Below, piece after piece: positions 1 through 6,770 of a DNA stretch of 64,000 nt. The stretch is from Rhizobium leguminosarum (GTDB lineage: Bacteria; Pseudomonadota; Alphaproteobacteria; Rhizobiales; Rhizobiaceae), in NCBI RefSeq assembly GCF_004123835.1, contig NZ_MZMU01000009.1, forward strand, positions 1 through 64,000, written 5' to 3'. A model generated the notes under the pieces. That model was not told where the DNA came from and ran no database searches. It saw only the letters and a list, made by a program, of their open reading frames with translations. The number at the start of each line of letters is the position of its first letter. Within the stretch, counting starts at the first letter, position 1. Position numbers and translations under genes: made by a program.

Positions 1-132
1 CACCGAAAAGCCCATCTGCCAAACTGGACCCACATGTACAATTGGCATCGTCCTCATGGTAGCCTGAAATCAAAAACACCCATCGGTCGCCTCGGTCTCA
101 ACCGAGACAACCTGTTGAGGCTCCACAGCTAG
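1..132 (+). mobile_element. 3' end of an IS481-type transposase gene (cut by window edge)
   Basis: Reading from base 1 in frame gives 43 residues and a TAG stop. The stretch YNWHRPHGSLKSKTPI followed by GLNRDNLLRLHS is the typical C-terminus of IS481/IS3-superfamily DDE transposases, where 'RPHxSL' follows the last catalytic Glu. Only the tail lies in the window, so I cannot tell an intact element from a remnant. No terminal inverted repeat was recognised downstream. Family assignment is from motif memory, not a search. Confidence 0.75.
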
Positions 133-142
133 ACCCGGCACT

Positions 143-316
143 TTGCGGAGCGAGTTTGCACGTGATTGGCTCGACCATGATCCGGGGCTGGATTTCAATT
201 GGCTGTGGGATCGCCCCGCACGCGGGAAACCGGTCAGCATCAAGCTTTGGCTGATCCCGATCACGATCCTCGCGGCTGGGATAGCGATCCTCTGGGACGA
301 TTTCAAAAATCCCTAG
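143..316 (+). CDS. possible 57-residue membrane peptide (weak)
   Basis: A TTG-initiated frame starts 10 bases after the transposase stop and runs to a TAG. The peptide has a charged, Trp-rich N-terminal half and one hydrophobic segment (about residues 35-51, LWLIPITILAAGIAILW) ending in DDFKNP. The coherent hydrophobic stretch is the only reason to list it. There is no clear ribosome binding site and I do not recognise the family. It may be chance, or IS-flank debris. Confidence 0.25.
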   Translation: MRSEFARDWLDHDPGLDFNWLWDRPARGKPVSIKLWLIPITILAAGIAILWDDFKNP

Positions 317-641
317 CGAGACGACTGCTCTTCCCGTTCGACGCCCGAGCGCTCGCCGGCAAGCTGGTGAAAAGGGCAAATAGAGCGATTCCAGCACAAG
401 TGCGCGCCAGATCTTCGTCGCTTCTCGTCGAGGCGACGTATCGTCAGCCACCGATCACTGCCCGTTAGAACCTGTGGCCAATATCGGCATGCCCCGGCAG
501 ACCCTGGCGGTCGCTGGCCTTCCTCCGACTCGCGCAGATGGCTGTTACGGCGTGTTCACATATGAGGACACGCTCATTCGAGCATCAATTGCATACCGCT
601 GCTGAATGCTCAGCCCCGCGTTGCTCACCTATCCGGAAGCG
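317..641. other. non-coding stretch upstream of porin, nothing recognised
   Basis: I see no open frame with plausible start, ribosome site and composition, and no repeats or RNA gene. It separates the IS end from the porin regulatory region. Confidence 0.5.
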
Positions 642-675
642 CGGGTTTGTGACGGACAGATGACGGGTTTGTGAC
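642..675 (+). promoter_or_regulatory. two direct repeats in the porin upstream region
   Basis: The 12-mer CGGGTTTGTGAC occurs at 642-653 and again at 664-675, start to start 22 bp, about two helical turns. It lies about 210 bp upstream of the porin start. This geometry is typical of a tandem site for a dimeric response regulator. Envelope regulators such as ChvI or an OmpR-type protein are candidates by inference only. Confidence 0.45.
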
Positions 676-886
676 AAAGCGCGTGTTATTTCAGCAACAT
701 AGCCACGACAGCCTTCTGTCATGATCGATATCGTTATTGCGGCACAACATCCCTTATGTAATTTCCGCGGCGAGGCAGGCACCGAGCCAAAATGGTGCCG
801 CTTCGGTCACACGGGTTGAAGACACGTAGGGACTGCCGAGGGCAGACGGTCTTCATCCTTTTGCATCTGAACTGGAGGTTTATTCC

Positions 887-1930
887 ATGAACATCAAGAG
901 CCTTCTTCTCGGCTCCGCTGCTGCACTTGCAGTAGTATCCGGCGCTCAGGCTGCCGACGCTATCGTTGCTGCCGAGCCGGAACCGGTTGAATACGTTCGC
1001 GTCTGCGACGCTTACGGCACCGGCTACTTCTACATCCCGGGCACCGAAACCTGCCTCAAGATCAACGGTTACATCCGTTTCCAGGTTGACGTTGCTCCGA
1101 ACGCCAGCTCTATCAACGCTGCTGGCGGCGGTTCTGTTGCGAACGACTCGGACTGGGACGCTCGTACGCGCGGTCAGGTTCAGTTCACGGCCAAGAGCGA
1201 CACCGAATACGGCCCGCTCACCGGCGTAATCGTCATCCAGGCTAACGCCGACAACGCTACGAACCAGCAGACCAAGCTCGACTCTGCTTACCTCGACATC
1301 GCCGGCTTCCGCGCTGGTCTGTTCTACTCCTGGTGGGACGATGGCCTCTCCGGCGAAACGGACGACATCGGTTCTCCGGTCACGCTGCATAACTCCATCC
1401 GTTATCAGTACGAAACCGACGCTTTCTACGCTGGCATCAGCGTTGACGAGCTGGAAGACAGCCCGTTCTACAATGGCGAAACTGCCAACAACGTTGGCGT
1501 TGCCGTCGGTCTCGGCGGCAAGGCTGGTGCATTCAGCTATCAGATCACTGCCGGTTACGACACCGACAACGAAGAAGGCGCCGTCCGTGCTATGGGTACG
1601 GTTGCTGTCGGTCCGGGCACGCTCGGCCTCGCAGTTGTCTACGCGAGCAACCCGAACGCCTACTACAACAAGGCTGAATGGGCTGTTGCTGCCGAATACG
1701 CCATCAAGGCGACTGACAAGCTGAAGATCACCCCGGCTGTTCAGTACTACAACAACTACGGCATCACTGCTGGCGAGTTCAACGACGACAATGATGCCTG
1801 GAAGGTCGGTCTGACGGTTGATTACCAGATCGTCGACAACCTCTCCACCAAGATTTCGGTTCAGTACCTCGATCCGGACAATGCTAGCGACGTTACCTCG
1901 GGCTTCTTCCGCCTGCAGCGCGCGTTCTGA
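887..1930 (+). CDS. ropA: RopA-type outer membrane porin
   Basis: This 347-residue protein is an alphaproteobacterial porin (porin_2 family) that should form a trimeric beta-barrel for passive diffusion of small solutes. A signal peptide covers residues 1-22, with cleavage after AQA. The mature N-terminus has the family hallmarks VCDAYGTGYFYIPGTETC and IKINGY-like strand KINGYIRF, and the protein ends in an aromatic residue (FRLQRAF), as needed for BAM-dependent insertion. The ATG follows a good CTGGAGGT ribosome site at 872-879. Codon choice is strikingly biased (Ala GCT, Val GTT, Tyr TAC, Asn AAC) compared with neighbours, as expected of a very highly expressed protein. It appears monocistronic, with a long 5' region and a palindrome just after the stop. 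Confidence 0.95.
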   Translation: MNIKSLLLGSAAALAVVSGAQAADAIVAAEPEPVEYVRVCDAYGTGYFYIPGTETCLKINGYIRFQVDVAPNASSINAAGGGSVANDSDWDARTRGQVQFTAKSDTEYGPLTGVIVIQANADNATNQQTKLDSAYLDIAGFRAGLFYSWWDDGLSGETDDIGSPVTLHNSIRYQYETDAFYAGISVDELEDSPFYNGETANNVGVAVGLGGKAGAFSYQITAGYDTDNEEGAVRAMGTVAVGPGTLGLAVVYASNPNAYYNKAEWAVAAEYAIKATDKLKITPAVQYYNNYGITAGEFNDDNDAWKVGLTVDYQIVDNLSTKISVQYLDPDNASDVTSGFFRLQRAF

Positions 1931-1936
1931 TAAAAG

Positions 1937-2006
1937 GCTGCCGGCTAGACAGTATGTCGTCCGAAAACCGTTCACACTTTTCGGCATCATGCTCTAAACC
2001 GGCAGC
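1937..2006. repeat. nested palindromic repeat after the porin gene
   Basis: An outer 8-bp stem (1937-1944 GCTGCCGG with 1999-2006 CCGGCAGC) encloses an inner stem (1961-1967 CCGAAAA with 1978-1984 TTTTCGG). The inner part resembles a palindromic intergenic element that I recall as abundant in Rhizobium genomes. Lying just after the porin stop, it could stabilise the 3' end of the message or help terminate it. There is no U-tract. Confidence 0.6.
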
Positions 2007-2350
2007 TGCAAATTCCTGATCTGACTGACCTCCGATTGGGAAAGAATGGGCCTGGACTTCCCTGCCTGGGCCCATTCCCCTTGACCAGACATGCGTCCAA
2101 GACAGCATGCTCGATGAGTGCCTTGCCACTGTCGTATCACATCGGTTCATTGCCGATGTCCGGCAGCCTATGTCGTTGCTGAACCTGGTAACCAGCAAGC
2201 TCAACCAACTTTTCATCCATCTGCCGCCGATCGCCAAGCTAGCCCGGCGGCCGACAAAATTTTTGCGCCTCAGCAATAACGGCGCCAAATTCGGACACAG
2301 AGCCATGCCATGGCGAACCGAGGGTGAGGTAGTGATTCGCTTCGCCAGGA
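2007..2350. other. intergenic stretch, no supported gene
   Basis: Open frames occur on both strands, but none has a convincing start, ribosome site or recognisable product. The lower GC (AAAATTTTTGCG around 2257-2268) suggests old, possibly eroded sequence. Confidence 0.4.
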
Positions 2351-2383
2351 CATGGGGCCACGACATGGGGCCACGACATGGGG
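2351..2383 (+). repeat. 13-bp tandem repeat, 2.5 copies
   Basis: The unit CATGGGGCCACGA is present twice and followed by CATGGGG, ending 12 bases before the ATG of the next gene. Each unit holds an ATG and a GGGG run, so copy number changes would alter the spacing and alternative starts in the ribosome-binding region. Confidence 0.85.
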
Positions 2384-2395
2384 TTTGAGATCGAA

Positions 2396-2890
2396 ATGAA
2401 GTTATCCGCGCTTGCCGCTGCCGCCCTTTTTTCCGCCGTCCTCGCCTTGCCGGCCTCTGCCGCGCCGGCCGCGCCCGCCGAGACCTTTCCTGGTGCTCCC
2501 GGCGTAATCACGCTTTCCGGCAAATGCGCCAAGCTGGTCGTCGCCAAATTCGACGCCACCAAGGGCTGCAGGAACGAGCTTGCCAGTGTCACGCTGGCCA
2601 ATGGCGTGGTGACCTTCATCTTCACCTCGGATGGCAAGGCGCTGGGCTTCCAGGGCGACGGCAGCGGCATCAAGCCTGCCTCCAATGGCAATGCCCGCCT
2701 GCCGCTCAGCCTCGTCACCACGGGTGTCGGCAACAAGATGACCGGAGAGGTCAAGGTCGCCGGCTTCTGCACCTTCGGCAATCCCTATGCCGGCAAGCCG
2801 ATCGCGATCGAATGCACCGCTGAAAGCAAGGACTCCTCCTTCACCGGCAGCTTCCGCACTGGCGGCAAGCTGGTGAAGAAGGGTAAGTAA
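2396..2890 (+). CDS. small secreted protein of unknown function
   Basis: The product is 164 residues when started at ATG 2396 (MKLSALAAAALF). An upstream in-frame ATG at 2378 adds six residues that spoil the signal peptide and overlaps the tandem repeat. A clear Sec signal peptide (about residues 1-22, ending in a PASAAPAAP region) indicates export. The mature part is Gly/Lys/Thr rich with three cysteines and alternating hydrophobic residues, suggesting a small beta-rich periplasmic domain. I do not recognise a family. The gene converges with the minus-strand SNase-like gene, the two stops being 6 bases apart. Confidence 0.75.
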   Translation: MKLSALAAAALFSAVLALPASAAPAAPAETFPGAPGVITLSGKCAKLVVAKFDATKGCRNELASVTLANGVVTFIFTSDGKALGFQGDGSGIKPASNGNARLPLSLVTTGVGNKMTGEVKVAGFCTFGNPYAGKPIAIECTAESKDSSFTGSFRTGGKLVKKGK

Positions 2891-2896
2891 CCGCCC

Positions 2897-3616
2897 TCAA
2901 GCGCACCAGGCACTGCCGGCTGCCCCTGGCTTGCGTGCCAGGCCCTCATTGATCAGTTGCGCGCCGAAAGAGCGCCCGTCGCGCGAGACGACGCGCGGCG
3001 CGCCAGAGGGCTCGGCCTTACCCGCCGCATTCATGGTGAAGGGTCCGGCGTTCAGAAGCGCCAGCAGCCGCGACTTGGCGGCAAAGGCCACCCGGCGCTC
3101 GCCGTCACAGCGCGCCTGGTCGACCACCGGGCTTGCCATATCGGCAATCACGATCTTCTCGCCCTTGTACCAGAAGACGCCACCGTCGCCGACGCAATTG
3201 ATATGGGCGCCCTGCCCGCAATAGCCGAAGGCGACTGTCCCGGTTTGCGAAACGGCAGCGGGGGCCGGCGGCGGCACTGCCTTTATCGGCTGGATCATCG
3301 GCGTCGGGATCGCGGCCGGCGGCTGCGGCTGCGGCTGCGGTACTGCGACTTTCGGCGTGGGTGCGGCAAGCGCTACCTGCTTCGGCGGCGCGTCCTTCCT
3401 GACGACGGGCCTCGGTTCGGCCGTGTCCCGTGTGATCGGCGTCGATTGTCTTGCAAGCATCGGCTGGATGCTCTTCCAATGGTCGTGGGCGACGATGCCG
3501 CCGATCGCGGCAATGCCGATCACCGCCCAGGGCAGCAATCCGCCACCGCTGCTGCGCGCTTTGCTCTTTCCTCTCGCCGGCGCCTTGCGGCGGCCGCGTG
3601 TCGCTGTCTTGGCCAT
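2897..3616 (-). CDS. membrane-anchored SNase-like protein, catalytic residues missing
   Basis: The protein has 239 residues from the ATG at 3616 (MAKTATRGRRK). It has a basic N-terminus, one transmembrane helix (about 28-43, LLPWAVIGIAAIGGI), a Pro/Gln/Ala-rich linker (about 65-135) and a C-terminal domain with the thermonuclease fold pattern GGVFWYKGEKIVIADMASP. Against the staphylococcal nuclease pattern DGDTxx...KxRLxxIDTPE, the Ca-ligand Asp21 is Gly, Arg35 is Val, Asp40 is Ala and Glu43 is Val. It is therefore probably a non-catalytic SNase-like domain facing the periplasm. A longer in-frame start exists, but its extra sequence looks non-coding. The residue alignment is by eye. Confidence 0.8.
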   Translation of the reverse strand: MAKTATRGRRKAPARGKSKARSSGGGLLPWAVIGIAAIGGIVAHDHWKSIQPMLARQSTPITRDTAEPRPVVRKDAPPKQVALAAPTPKVAVPQPQPQPPAAIPTPMIQPIKAVPPPAPAAVSQTGTVAFGYCGQGAHINCVGDGGVFWYKGEKIVIADMASPVVDQARCDGERRVAFAAKSRLLALLNAGPFTMNAAGKAEPSGAPRVVSRDGRSFGAQLINEGLARKPGAAGSAWCA

Positions 3617-3848
3617 CTGTCCGATTCCCGTGAGGCCGGGATTATCGCCGCCTAATCCTTTCCGAAAGGTTGGCACGGCGACAGGATGATGCCTGGTTCG
3701 CCGAACTTTCCCTCCAATGACATGAACGCGCTGGCGCGCACCGGAGAGGCCAACGGGACCGCCGAAACGCACGAGGGAAAAAAGCTGAACAAATTCCGCG
3801 CTCAGACGTTAGCCAGCGAAAAATTCCATCTTTTCTGGGGGAAAATTC

Positions 3849-4361
3849 ATGGATCTTATTATCGCCGACATAATACCGGAGTCGCGTATCCACTATCCCG
3901 TCATTTTCGCCCGCCTCTTCGGCGCCATCGTCTTCGGCGGGCTGATCGGCTTCGAGCGTGAGGCACGCGACCGCCCGGCGGGCTTCCGCACTCATATTCT
4001 GATTAGTCTTGCCGCTGCCCTCTTCGCCATCATCTCGATCGAGGCAGTGCACATGCCGGGTTTTACCGATGACGAGCAGGTGCGCATCGATCCGCTGCGC
4101 GTGATCGAAGCCGTGACCGCCGGCGTCGCCTTCCTCGCCGCCGGCATGATCGTCTTTGCAAGAGGTCGGGTGCACGGGCTGACGACGGGCGCCGGCATGT
4201 GGCTCTCCGGCGCCATCGGCCTCGCCATGGGCTTCGGCTATTGGCCGATCGCCTTCTTCGCGACGCTCGTCGCCATCTGCGTACTCTTCGCCTTCGGTAA
4301 ACTCGAACAATGGTTCGGCTTTAATTCCGGACAGCGTGTCGATCGCGATGAACACAAATAG
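3849..4361 (+). CDS. MgtC/SapB-family inner membrane protein
   Basis: This 170-residue protein has about four hydrophobic segments. It shows the MgtC signature in the first half (RLFGAIVFGGLIGFEREARDR, then GFRTHILISLAAAL) and the later VTAGVAFLAAGMI stretch. MgtC proteins affect Mg2+ homeostasis and modulate the F-ATPase; the exact role of this shorter family version is not known. A GGGGGA ribosome site (3838-3843) precedes the ATG. The gene stands alone, followed by a strong hairpin. A 230-bp leader separates it from the divergent SNase-like gene, but no specific riboswitch could be recognised there. Confidence 0.88.
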   Translation: MDLIIADIIPESRIHYPVIFARLFGAIVFGGLIGFEREARDRPAGFRTHILISLAAALFAIISIEAVHMPGFTDDEQVRIDPLRVIEAVTAGVAFLAAGMIVFARGRVHGLTTGAGMWLSGAIGLAMGFGYWPIAFFATLVAICVLFAFGKLEQWFGFNSGQRVDRDEHK

Positions 4362-4370
4362 AAAAGCAAA

Positions 4371-4393
4371 GCGCCCGGCATCATGCCGGGCGC
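4371..4393. terminator. hairpin terminator after mgtC-like gene
   Basis: GCGCCCGGCA / TGCCGGGCGC forms a perfect 10-bp stem with a 3-base loop. It lies 10 bases after the plus-strand stop and 28 bases beyond the end of the minus-strand gene 4422-4598. On the minus strand it is followed by TTTGCTTTTC, so it probably serves both directions. Confidence 0.8.
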
Positions 4394-4421
4394 CCGTATT
4401 GTCAGCGTAACTGTCTGTTGG

Positions 4422-4598
4422 TCATTCGGCGCGTGTGGCCGAAGGATCGCTTTTCCCAACCGATGCCGTGCCGCCGATGGCGGAGAGCGGCTTCTGGCGT
4501 TTGCCGATATCGATACGCTCGTCCGCCGCTTCGCGTACGGCCTGCCATTCATTTTCGTGCCGGATGAAGATCTCGCGGGGCACAAAGTTGATCGTCAT
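4422..4598 (-). CDS. 58-residue protein of unknown function
   Basis: The frame from ATG 4598 (MTINFVPREIFIRHENEW...) is preceded by GGGTGAG. The peptide is charged, soluble and has no cysteine or membrane segment. A longer in-frame start overlaps the neighbouring gene. It lies 58 bases downstream of another short minus-strand gene (4657-4887), so the two may be co-transcribed. The family is not recognised; coding status rests on the ribosome site and plausible amino acid composition. Confidence 0.55.
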   Translation of the reverse strand: MTINFVPREIFIRHENEWQAVREAADERIDIGKRQKPLSAIGGTASVGKSDPSATRAE

Positions 4599-4656
4599 AT
4601 GTTTCTCACCCTGTTTCAAATCTACCGTCAGCGCCCAAGGGCTTCCGGAATGCCCG

Positions 4657-4887
4657 TTATTTCTTGGTCTCTGCATTGCCCTTGATGTCGGGGCCACCCT
4701 TGGAAAGATCGGCGCCGGTAACATGGGCCGGCACGTGAATGTCGTGGTAGATGCCAGGGGTCAGTGTCAGGTCGACATGATGCGGCGGCAGCACCTGCGC
4801 CTTCTGCATGCGGTTTGGCTTCGCCCGCTTCATGCGGTCGGACGCCTCCGTGCGTTTGTCGGGAAGATGGGTCGAAGTGTGCATCAT
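4657..4887 (-). CDS. 76-residue protein of unknown function
   Basis: A textbook AGGAGG ribosome site sits 5 bases before the ATG at 4887, with a second ATG directly after it. The product is basic and His/Lys/Arg rich in the first half (MMHTSTHLPDKR) with a short acidic end (GPDIKGNAETKK). It has no signal peptide or membrane segment. It probably forms a two-gene transcript with 4422-4598. The function is unknown. Confidence 0.65.
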   Translation of the reverse strand: MMHTSTHLPDKRTEASDRMKRAKPNRMQKAQVLPPHHVDLTLTPGIYHDIHVPAHVTGADLSKGGPDIKGNAETKK

Positions 4888-5028
4888 CGGCCTCCTTTTT
4901 TAAGCTCAACCAAGGCCTAACGGGCGGGCATCAGGATGGTTCCAAAAAAATCACCCAATCGCGGTGTGACGACCGACCTTGACTGGCCCGCGAAGTTCAT
5001 TACCTAGTGCCTATCCCGCAGCCTTCCA

Positions 5029-5099
5029 GACATCGGCTGACGGGGAACTTTGGTGCCGGGCCCCTCTGGCGAGAGTTTTTACGGCGCTCTCGTGATGTC
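5029..5099 (+). promoter_or_regulatory. structured leader (three-way junction), candidate riboswitch
   Basis: A closing stem GACATC (5029-5034) / GATGTC (5094-5099) encloses two hairpins: GGGG (5042-5045) / CCCC (5061-5064) and CGAGAG (5070-5075) / CTCTCG (5087-5092). It lies about 140 bases upstream of a DUF475/TerC-like gene and is followed at once by a terminator-like hairpin. TerC-type genes are known targets of the Mn2+ yybP-ykoY riboswitch. This sequence does not clearly match that consensus as I remember it, so the ligand is open. Confidence 0.45.
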
Positions 5100-5103
5100 G
5101 GTA

Positions 5104-5130
5104 CCGCCTGCAGCTTAGCCGGCGGATTTT
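5104..5130 (+). terminator. terminator-like hairpin in the DUF475 leader
   Basis: CCGCC (5104-5108) pairs with GGCGG (5121-5125), followed by ATTTTT. It lies between the three-way junction and the coding start at 5241, where a riboswitch expression platform would be. The stem is short with a large loop, so it may be conditional. Confidence 0.4.
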
Positions 5131-5240
5131 TCATCGATGAACAAGCTCACCATGCCTGACCCGCATGCCCGTGGTGGCGTGCCGCGTCTTTCCAATATAT
5201 CGACCCTCGTCAAGACGATTTGCGGCCGCGAGGTGCGGCC

Positions 5241-6329
5241 ATGAATCAACCCGTAACCCCATCCTCGCTCAGCTATTTCCGCTGGGCTTTCATCGTCACT
5301 GCCCTCGGCCTCGTTCTCGGCGCGGTGCTCGGCTGGCAGACGACCGGCACGATCGGCGGCATGGCGACCGTCTTCTTCATCTGCACGGTGCTTGCGGTGC
5401 TGGAGATCTCGCTCTCCTTCGATAATGCCATTGTCAACGCCAACAAGCTGAAGGAGATGACGCCGGTCTGGCAGCAGCGCTTCCTCACCTGGGGCATCAT
5501 AATCGCCGTCTTCGGCATGCGCATCGTCTTCCCGCTGGCAATCGTCGCGATCGCGGCACAGATCGGCCCCTGGGATGCTCTGGTGCTTGCCGCCCGCGAG
5601 CCGGCCGAATATGCCCGCATCATGAATGACGCGCATCTGCCGATCGCAGCCTTCGGCGGCACCTTCCTGATGATGGTCGGCCTCAATTACTTCTTTGACT
5701 ACAAGAAGGAAATCCACTGGCTTCCCGGCCTGGAAAGGGTGATGGCGCGTTCGGCCGCCATCAAGGGTATCGAAATCGCCGTCGTGCTGGCGCTGATGCT
5801 GGTTTTCTCCTGGCTGATCGGCGGGGAGGAAGCGACCGTCTTCGTCAATTGCGCCCTCTACGGCCTGCTCACCTTCCTCGCGGTCGAGGTGGTCGGCGGG
5901 CTGCTCGATGCCTCGCAAAAGACGATGAGTGCTGCCGCCAAGGGTGGTCTTGGGGCCTTCATCTATCTGGAGGTGCTGGATGCAAGCTTTTCCTTCGACG
6001 GCGTCATCGGCGCCTTCGCGCTGACGCAGAACCTCTTCGTCATCGCGATCGGCCTCGGCATCGGCGCCATGTACGTGCGCTCGATGACGATCATGCTGGT
6101 GGAGAAGGGAACGCTTGCCGAATACCGCTATCTCGAGCATGGCGCCTTCTACGCCATCCTGATCCTCTCGGTGATCATGTATGCCCAGACCCTGGTGCAT
6201 ATCCCCGAGGTCATCACCGGGCTCGGCGGCGCGGCCTTGATCGGCCTGTCCCTCTGGTCGTCCATCCGCCACAACAAACGCGAAAGGGTGGAGGATCACG
6301 GCGCCCAACGGGAAGAGCTTCGCGCCTGA
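5241..6329 (+). CDS. DUF475 (TerC-like) integral membrane protein
   Basis: The product is 362 residues from ATG 5241 (MNQPVTPSSLSYFRWAF). It has about nine hydrophobic segments and two copies of the TerC-type acidic motif: SLSFDNAIVNANKL in the first half and ASFSFDGVIGAF in the second. The paired Asp-containing motifs within membrane helices are typical of the TerC/LysE-related superfamily, some members of which export Mn2+. The substrate is not established for DUF475. An upstream in-frame ATG at 5220 gives a poor N-terminus. The structured leader at 5029-5130 suggests ligand-controlled expression. Confidence 0.88.
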   Translation: MNQPVTPSSLSYFRWAFIVTALGLVLGAVLGWQTTGTIGGMATVFFICTVLAVLEISLSFDNAIVNANKLKEMTPVWQQRFLTWGIIIAVFGMRIVFPLAIVAIAAQIGPWDALVLAAREPAEYARIMNDAHLPIAAFGGTFLMMVGLNYFFDYKKEIHWLPGLERVMARSAAIKGIEIAVVLALMLVFSWLIGGEEATVFVNCALYGLLTFLAVEVVGGLLDASQKTMSAAAKGGLGAFIYLEVLDASFSFDGVIGAFALTQNLFVIAIGLGIGAMYVRSMTIMLVEKGTLAEYRYLEHGAFYAILILSVIMYAQTLVHIPEVITGLGGAALIGLSLWSSIRHNKRERVEDHGAQREELRA

Positions 6330-6376
6330 CGATGCAAGAAGCCGCAGTGCGCGGCGCCCTTGCGGCTAAAAATAAA

Positions 6377-6400
6377 GCCCGCGACCATCCGGTTGCGGGC
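6377..6400. terminator. bidirectional terminator
   Basis: GCCCGCGACC / GGTTGCGGGC forms a near-perfect stem between the convergent DUF475 gene and the small gene at 6429-6599. On the minus strand it is followed by TTTATTTTTA. A second hairpin, GCCGCA / TGCGGC, lies at about 6341-6366. Confidence 0.8.
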
Positions 6401-6428
6401 TAATTCATTCATGCATGGCTTGAAGGTA

Positions 6429-6599
6429 TTAGCGGGTGACCTGACCGAAGGAGGCCGGGTCGATGCCGAGTTCCCTGAGGTCGTTGGCGCGCGGGCGGCG
6501 GCCGGCTTCAACGGCAGCACTGACGGCATTTGCGGCACCAAGCACGGCGAATGCGCGACCAAAGAAACTCGTACGGACTGAATTGCGGATGGCGGACAT
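6429..6599 (-). CDS. 56-residue conserved-looking small protein
   Basis: The frame starts at ATG 6599 (MSAIRNSVRTSFFGRAF) after an AGAGGAAAAGGGA ribosome region and ends at a TAA just before a strong terminator. The first half is amphipathic and Ala-rich; the second half is basic then acidic (AGRRPRANDLRELGIDP). Short proteins with an Arg-rich N-terminus and an 'LGIDPAxF' ending occur in Rhizobiales, as I recall. No function is assigned. Confidence 0.75.
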   Translation of the reverse strand: MSAIRNSVRTSFFGRAFAVLGAANAVSAAVEAGRRPRANDLRELGIDPASFGQVTR

Positions 6600-6685
6600 T
6601 GTCCCTTTTCCTCTTGCTCTGATTGACTACCCATAGATGGCATCGCGCATACACCGCCACAATGCTCAGAAAATCACCTCAGCCA

Positions 6686-6727
6686 TGCAAAAACAGGAGG
6701 CCGGCGCATGTCTCCATGGCCGGCCTC
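6686..6727 (-). terminator. terminator of the tctCBA operon
   Basis: On the minus strand an 8-bp stem (6720-6727 with 6697-6704, GAGGCCGG / CCGGCCTC) is followed by TGTTTTTGCATGG. It lies about 44 bases beyond the tctA stop. Confidence 0.8.
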
Positions 6728-6770
6728 GAGAGAGGGGGTGGGTCGTCTTTTTCTTCTAGCCTTCTTTGTT

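Noticed and set aside
2107..2388. 93-residue plus-strand open frame and overlapping minus-strand frames after the porin
   Set aside because: No ribosome site, no recognisable product, and overlap with a tandem repeat; I could not support coding.
5041..5090. GGAAC at 5044 as an EcfG-type promoter
   Set aside because: No CGTT-like -10 at the needed 16-17 bp spacing; the same bases form a hairpin.
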